A stretch of DNA of 64,000 nt from JAPHTQ01 sp050288165 (GCA_050288165.1 JBNKDG010000001.1:124001-188000); one strand, 5' to 3'. Positions 43,113-52,789 are shown, numbered from the stretch's first letter. Made by a program: numbers and translations. Notes: a model not told the origin generated them from the letters alone.

Positions 43113-46100
43113 TCAGGTGCTCTTTTTCGTCAGCCAGATATGAGTGACGCGATAGAGGATCGGGATCAGCACCAGCGTCACCAGCAGTGACATGGAGAGT
43201 CCGGCGATCAACGCCACCGCCAGCGGTTGCAACATCTCCGCCCCTTCACCCCAACCTATTGCCAGCGGCAGCATCCCAACCACAGTCGTTAGAGTCGTCA
43301 TCAGGATCGGTCGTAGACGCAGACGTGCCGCCTCGGTGATCGCCTCATCCAGCGCCATGCCACTACCGCGGGCGATGTCCATATACTCCACCAGAATGAT
43401 CGCATTATTCACCACGATCCCCGCCAGCATAATCATCCCCAGCCATACCGGCATCGATAGCGGCAGGCCGGTCACGATCAGGCCGAGGCCAACACCGATC
43501 ACGGCGAAGGGTACACCGAGTAGGATCACCACCGGGTTGCGCAGCGATTCGTACTGCACCGCCATCACCACGAACACCAGGAACAGCGCCAGGCCGAGCA
43601 GCAACTGACTCAGGCGGCGGCCCTGTTGCAGCGATTCATACTCGCCGCCGTCGTAGAGGGCATAGCCCTGCGGTAGCTGGAAGTCGGCCAGCCGCTGTTG
43701 CATCGCCTGATGCACTTCGCCATAGGTGATGTCACCGCTCAATGAGGCGCTAATCTCGACGATGCGACGTTGGCGGTCGCGGCGGATCTCCGCAGGGGCG
43801 GCGATTAGTTCTACCTGAGCGATTTCGTTGAGGTGAAGTGCATGGCCGTCGATGGCATTGCGCAACACAAGTTGCTCCAGTGCGGCAGGACTACTGACCT
43901 CACGCTGCGGCAGGCGAATGCGGATATCGTAGGCGCGGTCGTTCTCCAGATAGTCGCTGATCACCTCGCCCTCCAACGCCAGTTGCAGGGTGCGCCCGAT
44001 GGTTGCTGCATCAAGACCCAGCTCGGCCAGACGCTCACGTTTGAGTCGAATGCTCAACTCCTGCCGCACCTCCTCTGCGGAGTGTTGCAGGTTGCGAATG
44101 CCGGGGATGCCTTTAAGGTGTTTCACCAATCTGTCACCCAGTTCGGTGAGCACCTGCATATCCGGTCCCTGCAGGCGCAGACTGATGTCATCGTCACCAC
44201 TGCTGACGCGAATACCGCGAATGCCACGACTACGTAGCATAATTTTGTAACCGGTCAGGCCGAGTCCATTTATTTCCTGCTGAGTGGTTTTAATCCAGGC
44301 ATTACTACTCATATCGCGCTCGCTGCGCGGTACCAGTTGTACAGTGATGGTACTGCGATTGCTGCTCTCACGTTCGGTACGGCCGAAGATAAAACCACCG
44401 ACCAGAGAGAAGACCGACTGTACTTCCTGTTTGCCACGCAACAGTTGCTCAATTCGTCTGACACTACTGTCCATTTCGGTCAGTGAGATACCGGGATCGG
44501 CATTGATGCTGACACTGACCTCACCGCTATCCATGTCGGGCAGGAAGGTCTGCTTGGCACCGACAAACACCATGCTACTCAGAAACAGCGCAACAATGAG
44601 TGCGATAACGGTGAGCAGTTGCACCTTGGGTTGGGCAATCAGTTTGCCGAGCAATGAGCTGTAACCTTCCTGCAAGGTGGTAACGACGTGATGGATGATC
44701 TGGCTAAGACGATTACCCGCCTGACCTTTGACCCGCACTGCCCAGGTCGGCACCAGGGTGAGTGCCACTAACATTGAAGCGACAATGGCGGCGGAGATGG
44801 TGAAGATCAGTTCGCGGAACAGCAGCCCGATCAGACCGCCGATGAACAGGAACGGTAACACTGCGGCGAGGTTGGTGCTGGTCGCTGCAACGATAGCGCT
44901 GTTGATCTCCGCAGCCGCGGCGGTGCCCGCCTCTTCGCCGTGTTCCCCTTCCGCCTGGTGACGTTGAATGTTTTCCAGCATGACGATGGTGTTATCCACC
45001 AGCATGCCGACACCCAGCGCCAGACCACCAAGGGTCATGATGTTAAAGGTCAGACCGCCCATCGCCATCAGGGCGAAGGTGACCATTACCGCAAAGGGAA
45101 TGGCGCTGCCGATGATCAGGGTGCGACGTAGATCGCCGAGGAACAGGTAGACCACCAGCATCGCCAGCAGGGTACCGCTCAAGGCGGCGGTAGTGGCGTT
45201 GTTCAGCGCGTTGCGCACATAGACCGCCTGATCGGAGACGCGGGCAATACCGACATCGTCGGGGAGCAGGCGTTGGAGGCGCAGTTCGTCGAGTCGGTTA
45301 TCGACGGCATCGACCACTTCCACGGTGTTGGCTGCCGGTTGTTTCTGGATCGCGATTTTAACCCCAGGGATGTCGTTAAGCCGGACCTTGATCCGCTCGT
45401 CGCTGTGGCCGTCATTAATTTTGGCTAACTGTTCCAGTGGCAGGGTGGTGCCGTCGGCCAAAGCGATTGGCAGGGCGCGCAATTCATCGAGATTGCGGAA
45501 GCGCGCGGCAGTGCGGCTGCTCAACTCCTGTCGTGCCATAGTCAGGCGGCCTGCCGGGAGTTCCTGGTTGTTTTGTTGAATGATTTTAATCAGTGTGTCG
45601 ATATTGACGCCGAGCGCCGCCATGCGTTGCTGATCTGGTTCGATCAAAATTTCGCGCAGGGTGCCGCCACCAACCTCGACCGCGGCGACGCCGGGCAGGT
45701 TGAGGAATTGTTTTGAGAAGTCGTAATCGACCCAGTCGCGTAGCGCTGCCGAGTCGAGGCTCTGCGAGCTGATAACAAATTCAGTAACCGGGATCTGCGA
45801 CGGGTCACGTTTGTAGATCACCGGCGGCTGAATGCTGTCGGGGAGAAAACGTTTGGCCCGATCAAGGCGGGTACTGGCATCGCGCAGCGCCAGATCGATA
45901 TCGCTGCCGTATTCGAAGGTGAGGTCGACGTTACTGGCCCCTTCGTTACTGCTCGACTGGATCGAGGTGGCCCCTTCAGTAATCGCCAGTTGTTCTTCCA
46001 GTTGGCGCGTGATCCGATCCTCCATGACGGTGGCGGGGACGCCGGGGTCGAGAATGCGTACACGGATCTCCGGATAGATCAGGTGCGGCAGCAGATCGAC

Positions 46101-46229
46101 CGAGAGTCTGCCGAGGGCGAACAGACCCAACACGACCACCGCGGCGGCGAGCATGGATACGCCCACCGGATGTCGGATCGACCAGGCGGCGATGCCGCCG
46201 CCGTGAATAGCTGAGAGGTGCTTGTTCAT
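43113..46229 (-). CDS. RND-family efflux permease
   Basis: A 1038-residue inner-membrane pump of the HAE1/AcrB type with twelve helices and two large periplasmic loops. The proton-relay helix reads GMLVDNTIVMLENI, so one Asp of the usual pair is Asn, as in several other RND groups. Its start overlaps the adaptor gene. No outer-membrane TolC-like gene lies in the window. The substrate is unknown. Confidence 0.94.
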   Translation of the reverse strand: MNKHLSAIHGGGIAAWSIRHPVGVSMLAAAVVVLGLFALGRLSVDLLPHLIYPEIRVRILDPGVPATVMEDRITRQLEEQLAITEGATSIQSSSNEGASNVDLTFEYGSDIDLALRDASTRLDRAKRFLPDSIQPPVIYKRDPSQIPVTEFVISSQSLDSAALRDWVDYDFSKQFLNLPGVAAVEVGGGTLREILIEPDQQRMAALGVNIDTLIKIIQQNNQELPAGRLTMARQELSSRTAARFRNLDELRALPIALADGTTLPLEQLAKINDGHSDERIKVRLNDIPGVKIAIQKQPAANTVEVVDAVDNRLDELRLQRLLPDDVGIARVSDQAVYVRNALNNATTAALSGTLLAMLVVYLFLGDLRRTLIIGSAIPFAVMVTFALMAMGGLTFNIMTLGGLALGVGMLVDNTIVMLENIQRHQAEGEHGEEAGTAAAAEINSAIVAATSTNLAAVLPFLFIGGLIGLLFRELIFTISAAIVASMLVALTLVPTWAVRVKGQAGNRLSQIIHHVVTTLQEGYSSLLGKLIAQPKVQLLTVIALIVALFLSSMVFVGAKQTFLPDMDSGEVSVSINADPGISLTEMDSSVRRIEQLLRGKQEVQSVFSLVGGFIFGRTERESSNRSTITVQLVPRSERDMSSNAWIKTTQQEINGLGLTGYKIMLRSRGIRGIRVSSGDDDISLRLQGPDMQVLTELGDRLVKHLKGIPGIRNLQHSAEEVRQELSIRLKRERLAELGLDAATIGRTLQLALEGEVISDYLENDRAYDIRIRLPQREVSSPAALEQLVLRNAIDGHALHLNEIAQVELIAAPAEIRRDRQRRIVEISASLSGDITYGEVHQAMQQRLADFQLPQGYALYDGGEYESLQQGRRLSQLLLGLALFLVFVVMAVQYESLRNPVVILLGVPFAVIGVGLGLIVTGLPLSMPVWLGMIMLAGIVVNNAIILVEYMDIARGSGMALDEAITEAARLRLRPILMTTLTTVVGMLPLAIGWGEGAEMLQPLAVALIAGLSMSLLVTLVLIPILYRVTHIWLTKKST

Positions 46230-47263
46230 GGCTGAGGTGCGTTGATCGCTTTCACCAACATGCCGTCGGTGAGGCCGAGGAAGCCGCTGGTGACAACTCG
46301 ATCGCCTTCCTCAAGGCCATCGAGGATCTCAACCGAATCGTCCAGGTGAATACCGCTACGCACAGCAGTCCGACGTGCCTTCTGTTCGGTATCGATACGG
46401 TAGACGAACTCGCCCTGGGTATCGCGGCGCAGTGCGGAGAAAGGCAGCAACAGGCGCGGGCGTGGGCGCAGCTTGAGCTCAATGCGGCAGAACTGTCCCG
46501 GCTTGGCCAGCTCCGGCGGTTCAACAATCCGTACCTCGACGATGCCCTGACGGGTCACCGGATCGACGGTGGGATGGATACGCAGTACTTCACCGTTGAG
46601 GCGTTGATCGCCCAGCGCGTCGAGCATGATGGTGACCTTGTCGCCCACCGCCAATCCCGGCAATAGCAGTTCGGAGATGGAAAGTTCAGCCAGCAGGGTA
46701 TCGGTGGCAGTGAGGGTCAGCAGGTGGGTGAACTTCGCCGCCACGTCACCCGGCTCGACCAGCCGCTGACTGATCACGCCGGGGAAGGGGGCAGTGATAC
46801 GAGTGTTGTCCAGGCGGGACTGCAACAGGTCTTCTTCTGCCACGGCAATATCGAAGGCGGTGCGCGCTCGTGCCAGTTCGTCTTCGGTGATCAGCTTGCT
46901 GTTCTGCAGTCGCTCCAGACGCTGCACATCAAGACGGGCCTGTTTGCGTTGTGCGGCAGCTTTTTTTACCTCGGCACGCAGTTGCGCATCGTCCAGTTGC
47001 AGCAGCAGGTCACCCTGCTTGACCCGGTCACCTTCATAGAACGGCACCTTGTCGACGCGTCCCTCTTCCTCGGCGAGCAGTTTGACCTCCTGCTCGGCAC
47101 GCAGGGTACCGGTACGGGTAATGGATTGTCCCAGCGATTGCCGGGTAACGGTGGTGGCCTCGATCTGCAGGGGAGTTGGCCCGGCCTTGGCCTTGTTGGC
47201 AGCGTCATCGCTGCAGGCGCTGAGCAAAAGTGAGAGGCCCAGCAAAAGATAAAGCGGTTTCAT
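46226..47263 (-). CDS. RND periplasmic adaptor (membrane fusion protein)
   Basis: A 345-residue lipoprotein (lipobox LSACSDD) with the usual layout: a biotinyl-lipoyl half, a helical hairpin (about 105-165, KKAAAQRKQARLDVQRLERLQ), the second lipoyl half and a beta barrel. It couples the inner pump to an outer-membrane channel. It overlaps the permease gene by four bases. Confidence 0.94.
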   Translation of the reverse strand: MKPLYLLLGLSLLLSACSDDAANKAKAGPTPLQIEATTVTRQSLGQSITRTGTLRAEQEVKLLAEEEGRVDKVPFYEGDRVKQGDLLLQLDDAQLRAEVKKAAAQRKQARLDVQRLERLQNSKLITEDELARARTAFDIAVAEEDLLQSRLDNTRITAPFPGVISQRLVEPGDVAAKFTHLLTLTATDTLLAELSISELLLPGLAVGDKVTIMLDALGDQRLNGEVLRIHPTVDPVTRQGIVEVRIVEPPELAKPGQFCRIELKLRPRPRLLLPFSALRRDTQGEFVYRIDTEQKARRTAVRSGIHLDDSVEILDGLEEGDRVVTSGFLGLTDGMLVKAINAPQP

Positions 47264-47371
47264 TGGCGACCGATCCTTAGCGGTTGGACTACGGCACGAT
47301 ACACCCCTCGTGCCTGAGCGCCAAGATCGTAGCCTTCCCTGGCTTAAAACCCTGTTAAACCCGTGTCGCGA

Positions 47372-47743
47372 TTAGTGATGATGGTGATGGTCGTCACCAT
47401 GACGGCAACCGATCGCATCGCCAACGGGTGCCAGGTTACCCGCCAGGTATTCGTTTACCGCCCTGTCCGGATCTTTTTCGCCGGTGACGATACCGATAAT
47501 GCCCTTGGCGGCGAGGCGCAGATACATGCCCTGGCCCATGCTGCCACTGATCAATACCGCTGCGACATCCAGTGGATGCGGTTGGTGTGCGGCACTCTCG
47601 TGGAAAGATTGTTCAACAGGCAGTTCCAATAGCTGTTTATCACGGATCTGCTTGTCTTCGATGTCATAGAGCCAGAACTTGCGGCAACGCCCCGCATGTT
47701 CGGTGACCTCGTGGCGGTTCTGACTGGTAACAGCAATTTTCAT
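47372..47743 (-). CDS. NifX/NifB-associated cofactor-binding family protein with His-rich tail
   Basis: A 123-residue protein of the dinitrogenase iron-molybdenum cofactor family. The start MKIAVTSQNRHEVTEHAGRCRKFW and the GSMGQGMYLRLAAKGI motif are typical. The C-terminal CRHGDDHHHHH suggests metal binding. No nif genes are nearby. Its place at the end of the cyd operon hints at a role in metal or Fe-S handling for respiration. Confidence 0.88.
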   Translation of the reverse strand: MKIAVTSQNRHEVTEHAGRCRKFWLYDIEDKQIRDKQLLELPVEQSFHESAAHQPHPLDVAAVLISGSMGQGMYLRLAAKGIIGIVTGEKDPDRAVNEYLAGNLAPVGDAIGCRHGDDHHHHH

Positions 47744-47797
47744 ATTATTTTCCTCATTCGATTAAAGTGGGCGTCCCTGCCCTGAGTGACTAACTGT

Positions 47798-48130
47798 TTA
47801 ACCGGTAGCCTGGGTTAGAAAAATTCCATAACCCATCAGCGGCCAACCGATGAAAGGGTTAAACGCGATACGCCAGATCGCCATGCGCGGCACGAAGCCG
47901 ACGCCGTGAACGAAGCCCACGGCAATACCCCATAGCAGCAGGCTTAACAGGCTGTGATTCACGTCGCTGATGGAAACGGCGATCGCCCGCGGAAAGATCA
48001 GGATCAATGCGGACAGGGCGATAGCCAGCGAAATGGAAATCAGGCGTGACCAGAATGGATTGGGATAGGGGATGCGCCACTGCGCATCCCCACCTGTTGC
48101 CGCCATGTTAGTGAGCGGCTTCGTCGTCAT
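47798..48130 (-). CDS. ybgE: cyd operon protein YbgE
   Basis: A 110-residue membrane protein with about three helices (FWSRLISISLAIALSALILIFP and GIAVGFVHGVGFVPRM). It resembles YbgE, a protein of unknown function encoded with cytochrome bd. It overlaps the end of cydX. Confidence 0.88.
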   Translation of the reverse strand: MTTKPLTNMAATGGDAQWRIPYPNPFWSRLISISLAIALSALILIFPRAIAVSISDVNHSLLSLLLWGIAVGFVHGVGFVPRMAIWRIAFNPFIGWPLMGYGIFLTQATG

Positions 48131-48221
48131 TGACGCAGCTCTCCGATTCCAGCCACATCACGTTGATGATGCCGAAACTGCAGGCCAGCAATACGCCGAG
48201 TATCCAGGCGAAATACCACAT
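48108..48221 (-). CDS. cydX: Cytochrome bd small subunit CydX
   Basis: A 37-residue single-helix protein beginning MWYFAWILGVLLACSFG, the CydX signature, with an acidic C-terminus. It is needed for stable heme binding in cytochrome bd. It starts 14 bases after cydB; GAGAG precedes it. Confidence 0.95.
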   Translation of the reverse strand: MWYFAWILGVLLACSFGIINVMWLESESCVNDDEAAH

Positions 48222-48235
48222 AACACTCTCTCCTC

Positions 48236-49378
48236 TTAATAGGCTTCGTGGTCGTGCGCACGAATGTGTTCGACGGTGACCCGACCCCACATGGCACGAT
48301 AGGTCCAGGTGGTGTAGGCAAGGATGATCGGCACGAAGATCATGGCCGCCCAGAACATCACCGTCAGGGTCAGATGACTCGACGGCGCATCCCAAACGGT
48401 GAGTGAACTGACCGGTGAACTGTTCGACGGCATGACGAACGGGAACATGGAGAACCCGGCGGTGAGGATCACCCCGGCCATGGCCAATGAACTGGTGACA
48501 AATCCCCAGCCCGGACGATTAACCCAGGCGAGTAACGCAGTGGCCAATGCACCGAGCAGACCGAGCAGTGGTGCCGCCATCATCCACGGATATTGGGCGT
48601 AGTTGCCCATCCATGCGCCTTTGGCCATCACCACCTCCTTGGCCAGCGGATTCGGCAGCGCATCCAGCGGCGGCTGGGAGACGATACGGAAACCGTCGAT
48701 ACCCATGTAGAGCCAGACACCAGCCAGGGCGAAGGCGGCGAACATCACCAGCGAACCACCGATGGCCGCCTTGCGCGCACGCTCCTGTACCGGCGAACCG
48801 GCACGCATCTGTAGCCATACTGCGCCGTGGGTCACCAGCATGGAGAGGCTGACCACGCCTGCGAGCAGGGCGAAGGGCCGCAGTAGACCAAAGAAGCTGC
48901 CGCTATAGCTTGGACGCAGAAACTCGTCCAGCTCGAACGGTACGCCAAGGATCACGTTACCGAAGGCGACACCGAACAGCAGTGCCGGAACTGCACCGCC
49001 GACGAACAGGCCCCAGTCCCAGGTGTTGCGCCAGCGCGGGTCGGCGATCTTGCTGCGGTAGTCGAAACCGACCGGGCGTAAGAACAGCGCAAACAGCACC
49101 AGCAACATGGCGATGTAGAAGCCGGAGAAAGCGGCGGCGTACACCGCTGGCCAGGCAGCGAAGATCGCCCCGCCTGCGGTGATGAACCAGACCTGGTTGC
49201 CGTCCCAGTGCGGGCCGACGGTATTGATGATGATGCGTCGTTCTTCATCGGTTTTGCCAAGGAAGGGCAACAGTGCCCCGGCTCCCATGTCGAAGCCGTC
49301 GGTGACGGCGAAGCCGATCAGCAACACGCCGACCAGTACCCACCACACCAGTTTTAGTGTTTCGTAATCGAGGATCAT
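48236..49378 (-). CDS. cydB: Cytochrome bd subunit II CydB
   Basis: A 380-residue membrane protein with about nine helices. The N-terminal LVWWVLVGVLLIGFAVTDGFDMGAGALLPF and NQVWFITAGGAIFAAWP match CydB. It is the structural partner of CydA in the bd quinol oxidase. It overlaps cydA by four bases. Confidence 0.97.
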   Translation of the reverse strand: MILDYETLKLVWWVLVGVLLIGFAVTDGFDMGAGALLPFLGKTDEERRIIINTVGPHWDGNQVWFITAGGAIFAAWPAVYAAAFSGFYIAMLLVLFALFLRPVGFDYRSKIADPRWRNTWDWGLFVGGAVPALLFGVAFGNVILGVPFELDEFLRPSYSGSFFGLLRPFALLAGVVSLSMLVTHGAVWLQMRAGSPVQERARKAAIGGSLVMFAAFALAGVWLYMGIDGFRIVSQPPLDALPNPLAKEVVMAKGAWMGNYAQYPWMMAAPLLGLLGALATALLAWVNRPGWGFVTSSLAMAGVILTAGFSMFPFVMPSNSSPVSSLTVWDAPSSHLTLTVMFWAAMIFVPIILAYTTWTYRAMWGRVTVEHIRAHDHEAY

Positions 49379-50958
49379 GGGTTTACTCCTTCAGGCAGCG
49401 CTTGATTACCGGATTGTTCGAAGTGGTAACGGCCGCTATGCAAACTGCTCGGACCGAGACGGGCGAAGCGGAACATCAGGTAGAGCTCGACCACCAACAG
49501 CAGGGTATAGAAACCGATGAAACCGGCGATGCTGAAGTAGAGATCGCCTGTGCCAAGAGTTGATGTACTGAGATGGGTCGGCAGCACTTCGCCGATGGAC
49601 CAGGGTTGACGACCGTATTCGGCAACGAACCAGCCCAGCTCGGAAGTGATCCACGGTAGCGGAATGCTCCACAGCGCTGCTTTGAGCAGCCACTGCTTGC
49701 TGTCGGCACGCCGCTTGGCACAGTTCCAGAAAGCAAGGCTGAACAGCACGATGAACCAGAAGCCGAGCAGCACCATCAGACGGAAGCTCCAGAACAGCGG
49801 CGCCACTTTGGGAATGGTGTCGTCTACAGCCTGCTGTATCTGTGCAGGGGTGGCATCGGAAACATTGGCGGTATATTTCTTCAGTAGCAGGCCGTAACCG
49901 AGATCCTTTTTCACCTCTTCAAAGGCGGCACGTGTTTCATCATCTTTCTGACCGTTGCGCAGTTTCTGCAACAGGTCGTAGGCAACCATGCCGTTGCGGA
50001 TGCGCGCCTCGTGCTCCTGCTTCAGTTCCTTGATGCCTTTGACCTCTTCGTCGGTGGAGCGGGTGGCGATAAGGCCCAGCGCCCAGGGGATTTTGATCGC
50101 CCCGTGGGTGGTCTCGTTCTCCTGATCCGGGAAACCGATCAGGGTGAAGTCGGCGGGTGCTGGTTGCGTTTCCCACTCGGCCTCAATCGCGGCCAGTTTG
50201 GTCTTCTGCACGTCACCCAACTCGTAACCGGATTCGTCACCTAGCACCACGACCGATAACGCCGAAGCGAGACCAAATCCGGCGGCGATGGCGAAGGAGC
50301 GGCGGGCGAAGGGAATGTCGCGCCCCTTGAGCAGGTAGTAGGCACTGATACCGAGGACAAACATCGAGCCGGTGACGTACCCAGCGGAGACGGTATGGAC
50401 GAATTTCACCTGGGCGACCGGGTTGAGCAACAGCTCGGCGAAGGAGGTCATCTCCATACGCATGGTCTCGAAACTGAAGTCGGCGCCGACCGGGTTCTGC
50501 ATCCAGCCGTTGGCCACCAGGATCCACAGTGCCGAAAGGTTGGAGCCGAAGGCGGTGAGGAAGGTGACCAGCAGGTGCTGTCGCTTGGTCAGACGATCCC
50601 AGCCGAAGAAGAACAGACCGATGAAGGTCGATTCAAGGAAGAAGGCCATCAAACCTTCGATGGCCAACGGTGCACCGAAGATGTCACCGACGTAGTGGGA
50701 GTAGTAGGCCCAGTTGGTACCGAACTGAAACTCCATGGTGATGCCGGTGGTGACCCCCAGGGCGAAGTTGATACCGAACAACTTGCCCCAGAATTTGGTC
50801 ATGTCCTGGTAGACCTGCTTGCCGGTCATCACATAGACCGACTCCATGATCACCAGCAGGAAGGAAAGTCCCAGCGTCAGTGGGACGAAAAGGAAGTGGT
50901 ACATCGCGGTGAGTGCAAATTGCAACCGCGAGAGGTCGACGACCGTCTCGGTAACCAT
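49375..50958 (-). CDS. cydA: Cytochrome bd subunit I CydA
   Basis: A 527-residue membrane subunit that carries hemes b558, b595 and d and oxidises quinol. SRLQFALTAMYHFLFVPLTLGLS holds an axial His, and the long Q-loop lies about 230-390. Length is near that of E. coli CydA, the long Q-loop type. AGGAG precedes the ATG. cydP lies three bases upstream. Confidence 0.97.
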   Translation of the reverse strand: MVTETVVDLSRLQFALTAMYHFLFVPLTLGLSFLLVIMESVYVMTGKQVYQDMTKFWGKLFGINFALGVTTGITMEFQFGTNWAYYSHYVGDIFGAPLAIEGLMAFFLESTFIGLFFFGWDRLTKRQHLLVTFLTAFGSNLSALWILVANGWMQNPVGADFSFETMRMEMTSFAELLLNPVAQVKFVHTVSAGYVTGSMFVLGISAYYLLKGRDIPFARRSFAIAAGFGLASALSVVVLGDESGYELGDVQKTKLAAIEAEWETQPAPADFTLIGFPDQENETTHGAIKIPWALGLIATRSTDEEVKGIKELKQEHEARIRNGMVAYDLLQKLRNGQKDDETRAAFEEVKKDLGYGLLLKKYTANVSDATPAQIQQAVDDTIPKVAPLFWSFRLMVLLGFWFIVLFSLAFWNCAKRRADSKQWLLKAALWSIPLPWITSELGWFVAEYGRQPWSIGEVLPTHLSTSTLGTGDLYFSIAGFIGFYTLLLVVELYLMFRFARLGPSSLHSGRYHFEQSGNQALPEGVNP

Positions 50959-50961
50959 TCT

Positions 50962-51159
50962 CTACTCCTGTATCGCTAATCGGATTGTTGGGGGAGTGGT
51001 GGACTGGCGGGGGGCACCCAACAGACGCTGGCCGACCGTCTGGTCGGTTACCTCCTGTTTAACGGGTTGGTCAAAGAAGGCGTGCCAGATGATAAAGAGC
51101 GCCGCCAGCTTGAGTAGCAGCACCGCTGCCAACTCGCGCACCAGTACCTGTTTCCACAT
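50962..51159 (-). CDS. cydP: Putative cytochrome bd small subunit CydP
   Basis: A 65-residue protein: MWKQVLVRELAAVLLLKLAALFIIWHAFF is one amphipathic-to-membrane helix, then a polar tail. This matches the small CydP-type proteins that head some cydAB operons. AGGAG precedes the ATG. It is the first gene after the sigma-54 promoter. Confidence 0.82.
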   Translation of the reverse strand: MWKQVLVRELAAVLLLKLAALFIIWHAFFDQPVKQEVTDQTVGQRLLGAPRQSTTPPTIRLAIQE

Positions 51160-51256
51160 ATTCAGCTCCTAAATGGAAATAAGCAGTGATCGACGGTGGA
51201 GAGGGTGGGGGGATGCCGGCGACCACTGCTGCCCGAGTTCGGACAGGGAGTGGATT

Positions 51257-51272
51257 GCAAACTAAGTGCCAA
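51257..51272 (-). promoter_or_regulatory. Sigma-54 promoter of the cydPABX operon
   Basis: On the minus strand the sequence reads TTGGCAC-TTAGT-TTGC, which matches the -24/-12 consensus TGGCAC-N5-TTGC exactly. The expected start is near 51246, about 85 bases before cydP. A sigma-54 activator gene lies divergently on the other side. Confidence 0.85.
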
Positions 51273-51380
51273 TTGTGACGCAGCGCACACCAAGCCGATG
51301 CGGGGCTAGTGGTTAAGCCATCTAAGCCTTTGGTGAGAAAAGAAAAACATATGCTTAGAAGGGTTATTATGGGGTTAATC

Positions 51381-51402
51381 ATTACTGTCGTATGACAATA
51401 AT
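51381..51402. promoter_or_regulatory. Candidate enhancer site for the sigma-54 activator
   Basis: ATTACTGTCGTATGACAATAAT is an imperfect palindrome (18 of 22 positions symmetric) with core TGTC-GTAT-GACA. It lies about 110-145 bases upstream of the sigma-54 promoter and 41 bases before the activator start, so it could serve both activation and autoregulation. Confidence 0.6.
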
Positions 51403-51442
51403 GGCGGTTATACTGTTGTAATTGGCATATTTGGGTGGGGAA

Positions 51443-52789
51443 ATGACACAACTTGAATCGCTGCCGCGTGGCATACCGCTGAGTGAACTGCGTGGAATGC
51501 TTGAGGTATTCCACGATCCGGCAGCTTTGATCTCGCCTGACTATGAGGTACTTGCTGGCAATAGCCGGTACATCGCCGAATTCGGTAAGGCTCTAACGCC
51601 AGATAAACCCGCCCGCTGTTATCAGGTGTCACACCACTACACCGTTCCCTGCGATCAGGCGGGGGAGGATTGCCCCCTGCGTCTGGCTCGCGGTAATGGG
51701 CAACCGGCGCGTCTGCTGCATCTGCACCACACTTCGCGTGGTGAGGAGCATGTGGATGTAGAGATCTATCCTCTATTCGATGACGACGGCAACATCCACC
51801 TCTATCTGGAACTGATGCGCTCCAGTCGCCTCGCTAGTCAGGACCCCGGTGCGGGGCCGCTGCTGGGTCGTTCCGCCGCCTTTAATAAAGTGGTCGGTCT
51901 GGTCGAGCGGGTGGCGCCCAGTGAGGCGACGGTATTGCTGCTAGGCGAGTCGGGCACTGGTAAGGAGTTGATTGCCTCGGCGATCCACGATGCCAGTCTG
52001 CGCGCAGGTGGTCCGTTCGTGCCGGTGGAGTGCTCTGGCCTGACCGAGACCCTGTTCGAGAGCGAACTGTTCGGTCATGAAAAGGGGGCCTTTACCGGTG
52101 CGGTGAGTCGCAAGGTCGGGCTGGTAGAAGTGGCACGTGGTGGCACCCTGTTCCTTGATGAAATCGGTGATGTGCCGCATTCACTGCAGGTCAAACTGTT
52201 GCGTCTCCTGGAGACCGGCACCTATCGCCGGGTTGGCGGTATTGAGGTACAGAAAGCCGATTTCCGGCTGGTCTGTGCCACCCACCGTGATCTGAGGCAG
52301 ATGGTCACCGACGGAGAGTTTCGGCAGGATCTCTATTACCGTCTCAACACCTTCCCTATTGAGCTGCCACCGCTACGCAAACGACTGGATGACCTTTCGT
52401 TGTTGCTGGAGAATCTTTTGCAGCGTTTTGCCCCGGAGCGCGAAATCAGGGTTTCGCGCGAGGCCCTCGACTGTCTCAAGGGCTACGCCTTTCCCGGCAA
52501 CATTAGAGAACTGCGTAACCTCGTAGAGCGGGCGCTGTTACTGGCCGACGGTAATCTGATCCTGCCCGAGCACCTGCCGCCCGAGTGCAGCAGCGATACA
52601 GCGAGACAGGGCGTGGCCACTCCGTTTCCCGATGAATTGGTGTCGCTGGAGCAGGCCGAGGCACGCTATCTTCGTTGGGCCACGGCGCGCTTTCATGGCG
52701 AGAAGCGCCAGCTGGCGGAGAGACTGGGGGTCAGCGAGCGCACCCTGTATCGTAAGTTGAGTGAGCTGGGTTTGACCTCTCCCCGTTAA
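51443..52789 (+). CDS. Sigma-54 enhancer-binding regulator with Cys-containing PAS domain
   Basis: A 448-residue activator. The N-terminal PAS-like domain (about 10-125) has Cys59, His64/65, Cys70 and Cys77 in a CYQVSHHYTVPC...CPL pattern that may bind a metal or sense redox state. The AAA+ domain has Walker A GESGTGKE (168-175) and GAFTGA (215-220), which contacts sigma-54. A Fis-like HTH ends the protein. ATG at 51443 follows GGGG. It is divergent from cydPABX, its likely target. Confidence 0.92.
   Translation: MTQLESLPRGIPLSELRGMLEVFHDPAALISPDYEVLAGNSRYIAEFGKALTPDKPARCYQVSHHYTVPCDQAGEDCPLRLARGNGQPARLLHLHHTSRGEEHVDVEIYPLFDDDGNIHLYLELMRSSRLASQDPGAGPLLGRSAAFNKVVGLVERVAPSEATVLLLGESGTGKELIASAIHDASLRAGGPFVPVECSGLTETLFESELFGHEKGAFTGAVSRKVGLVEVARGGTLFLDEIGDVPHSLQVKLLRLLETGTYRRVGGIEVQKADFRLVCATHRDLRQMVTDGEFRQDLYYRLNTFPIELPPLRKRLDDLSLLLENLLQRFAPEREIRVSREALDCLKGYAFPGNIRELRNLVERALLLADGNLILPEHLPPECSSDTARQGVATPFPDELVSLEQAEARYLRWATARFHGEKRQLAERLGVSERTLYRKLSELGLTSPR

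Noticed and set aside
47372..47743. A nitrogen-fixation gene
   Set aside because: The family is broad, no nif genes are near, and the gene sits at the end of the cyd operon.
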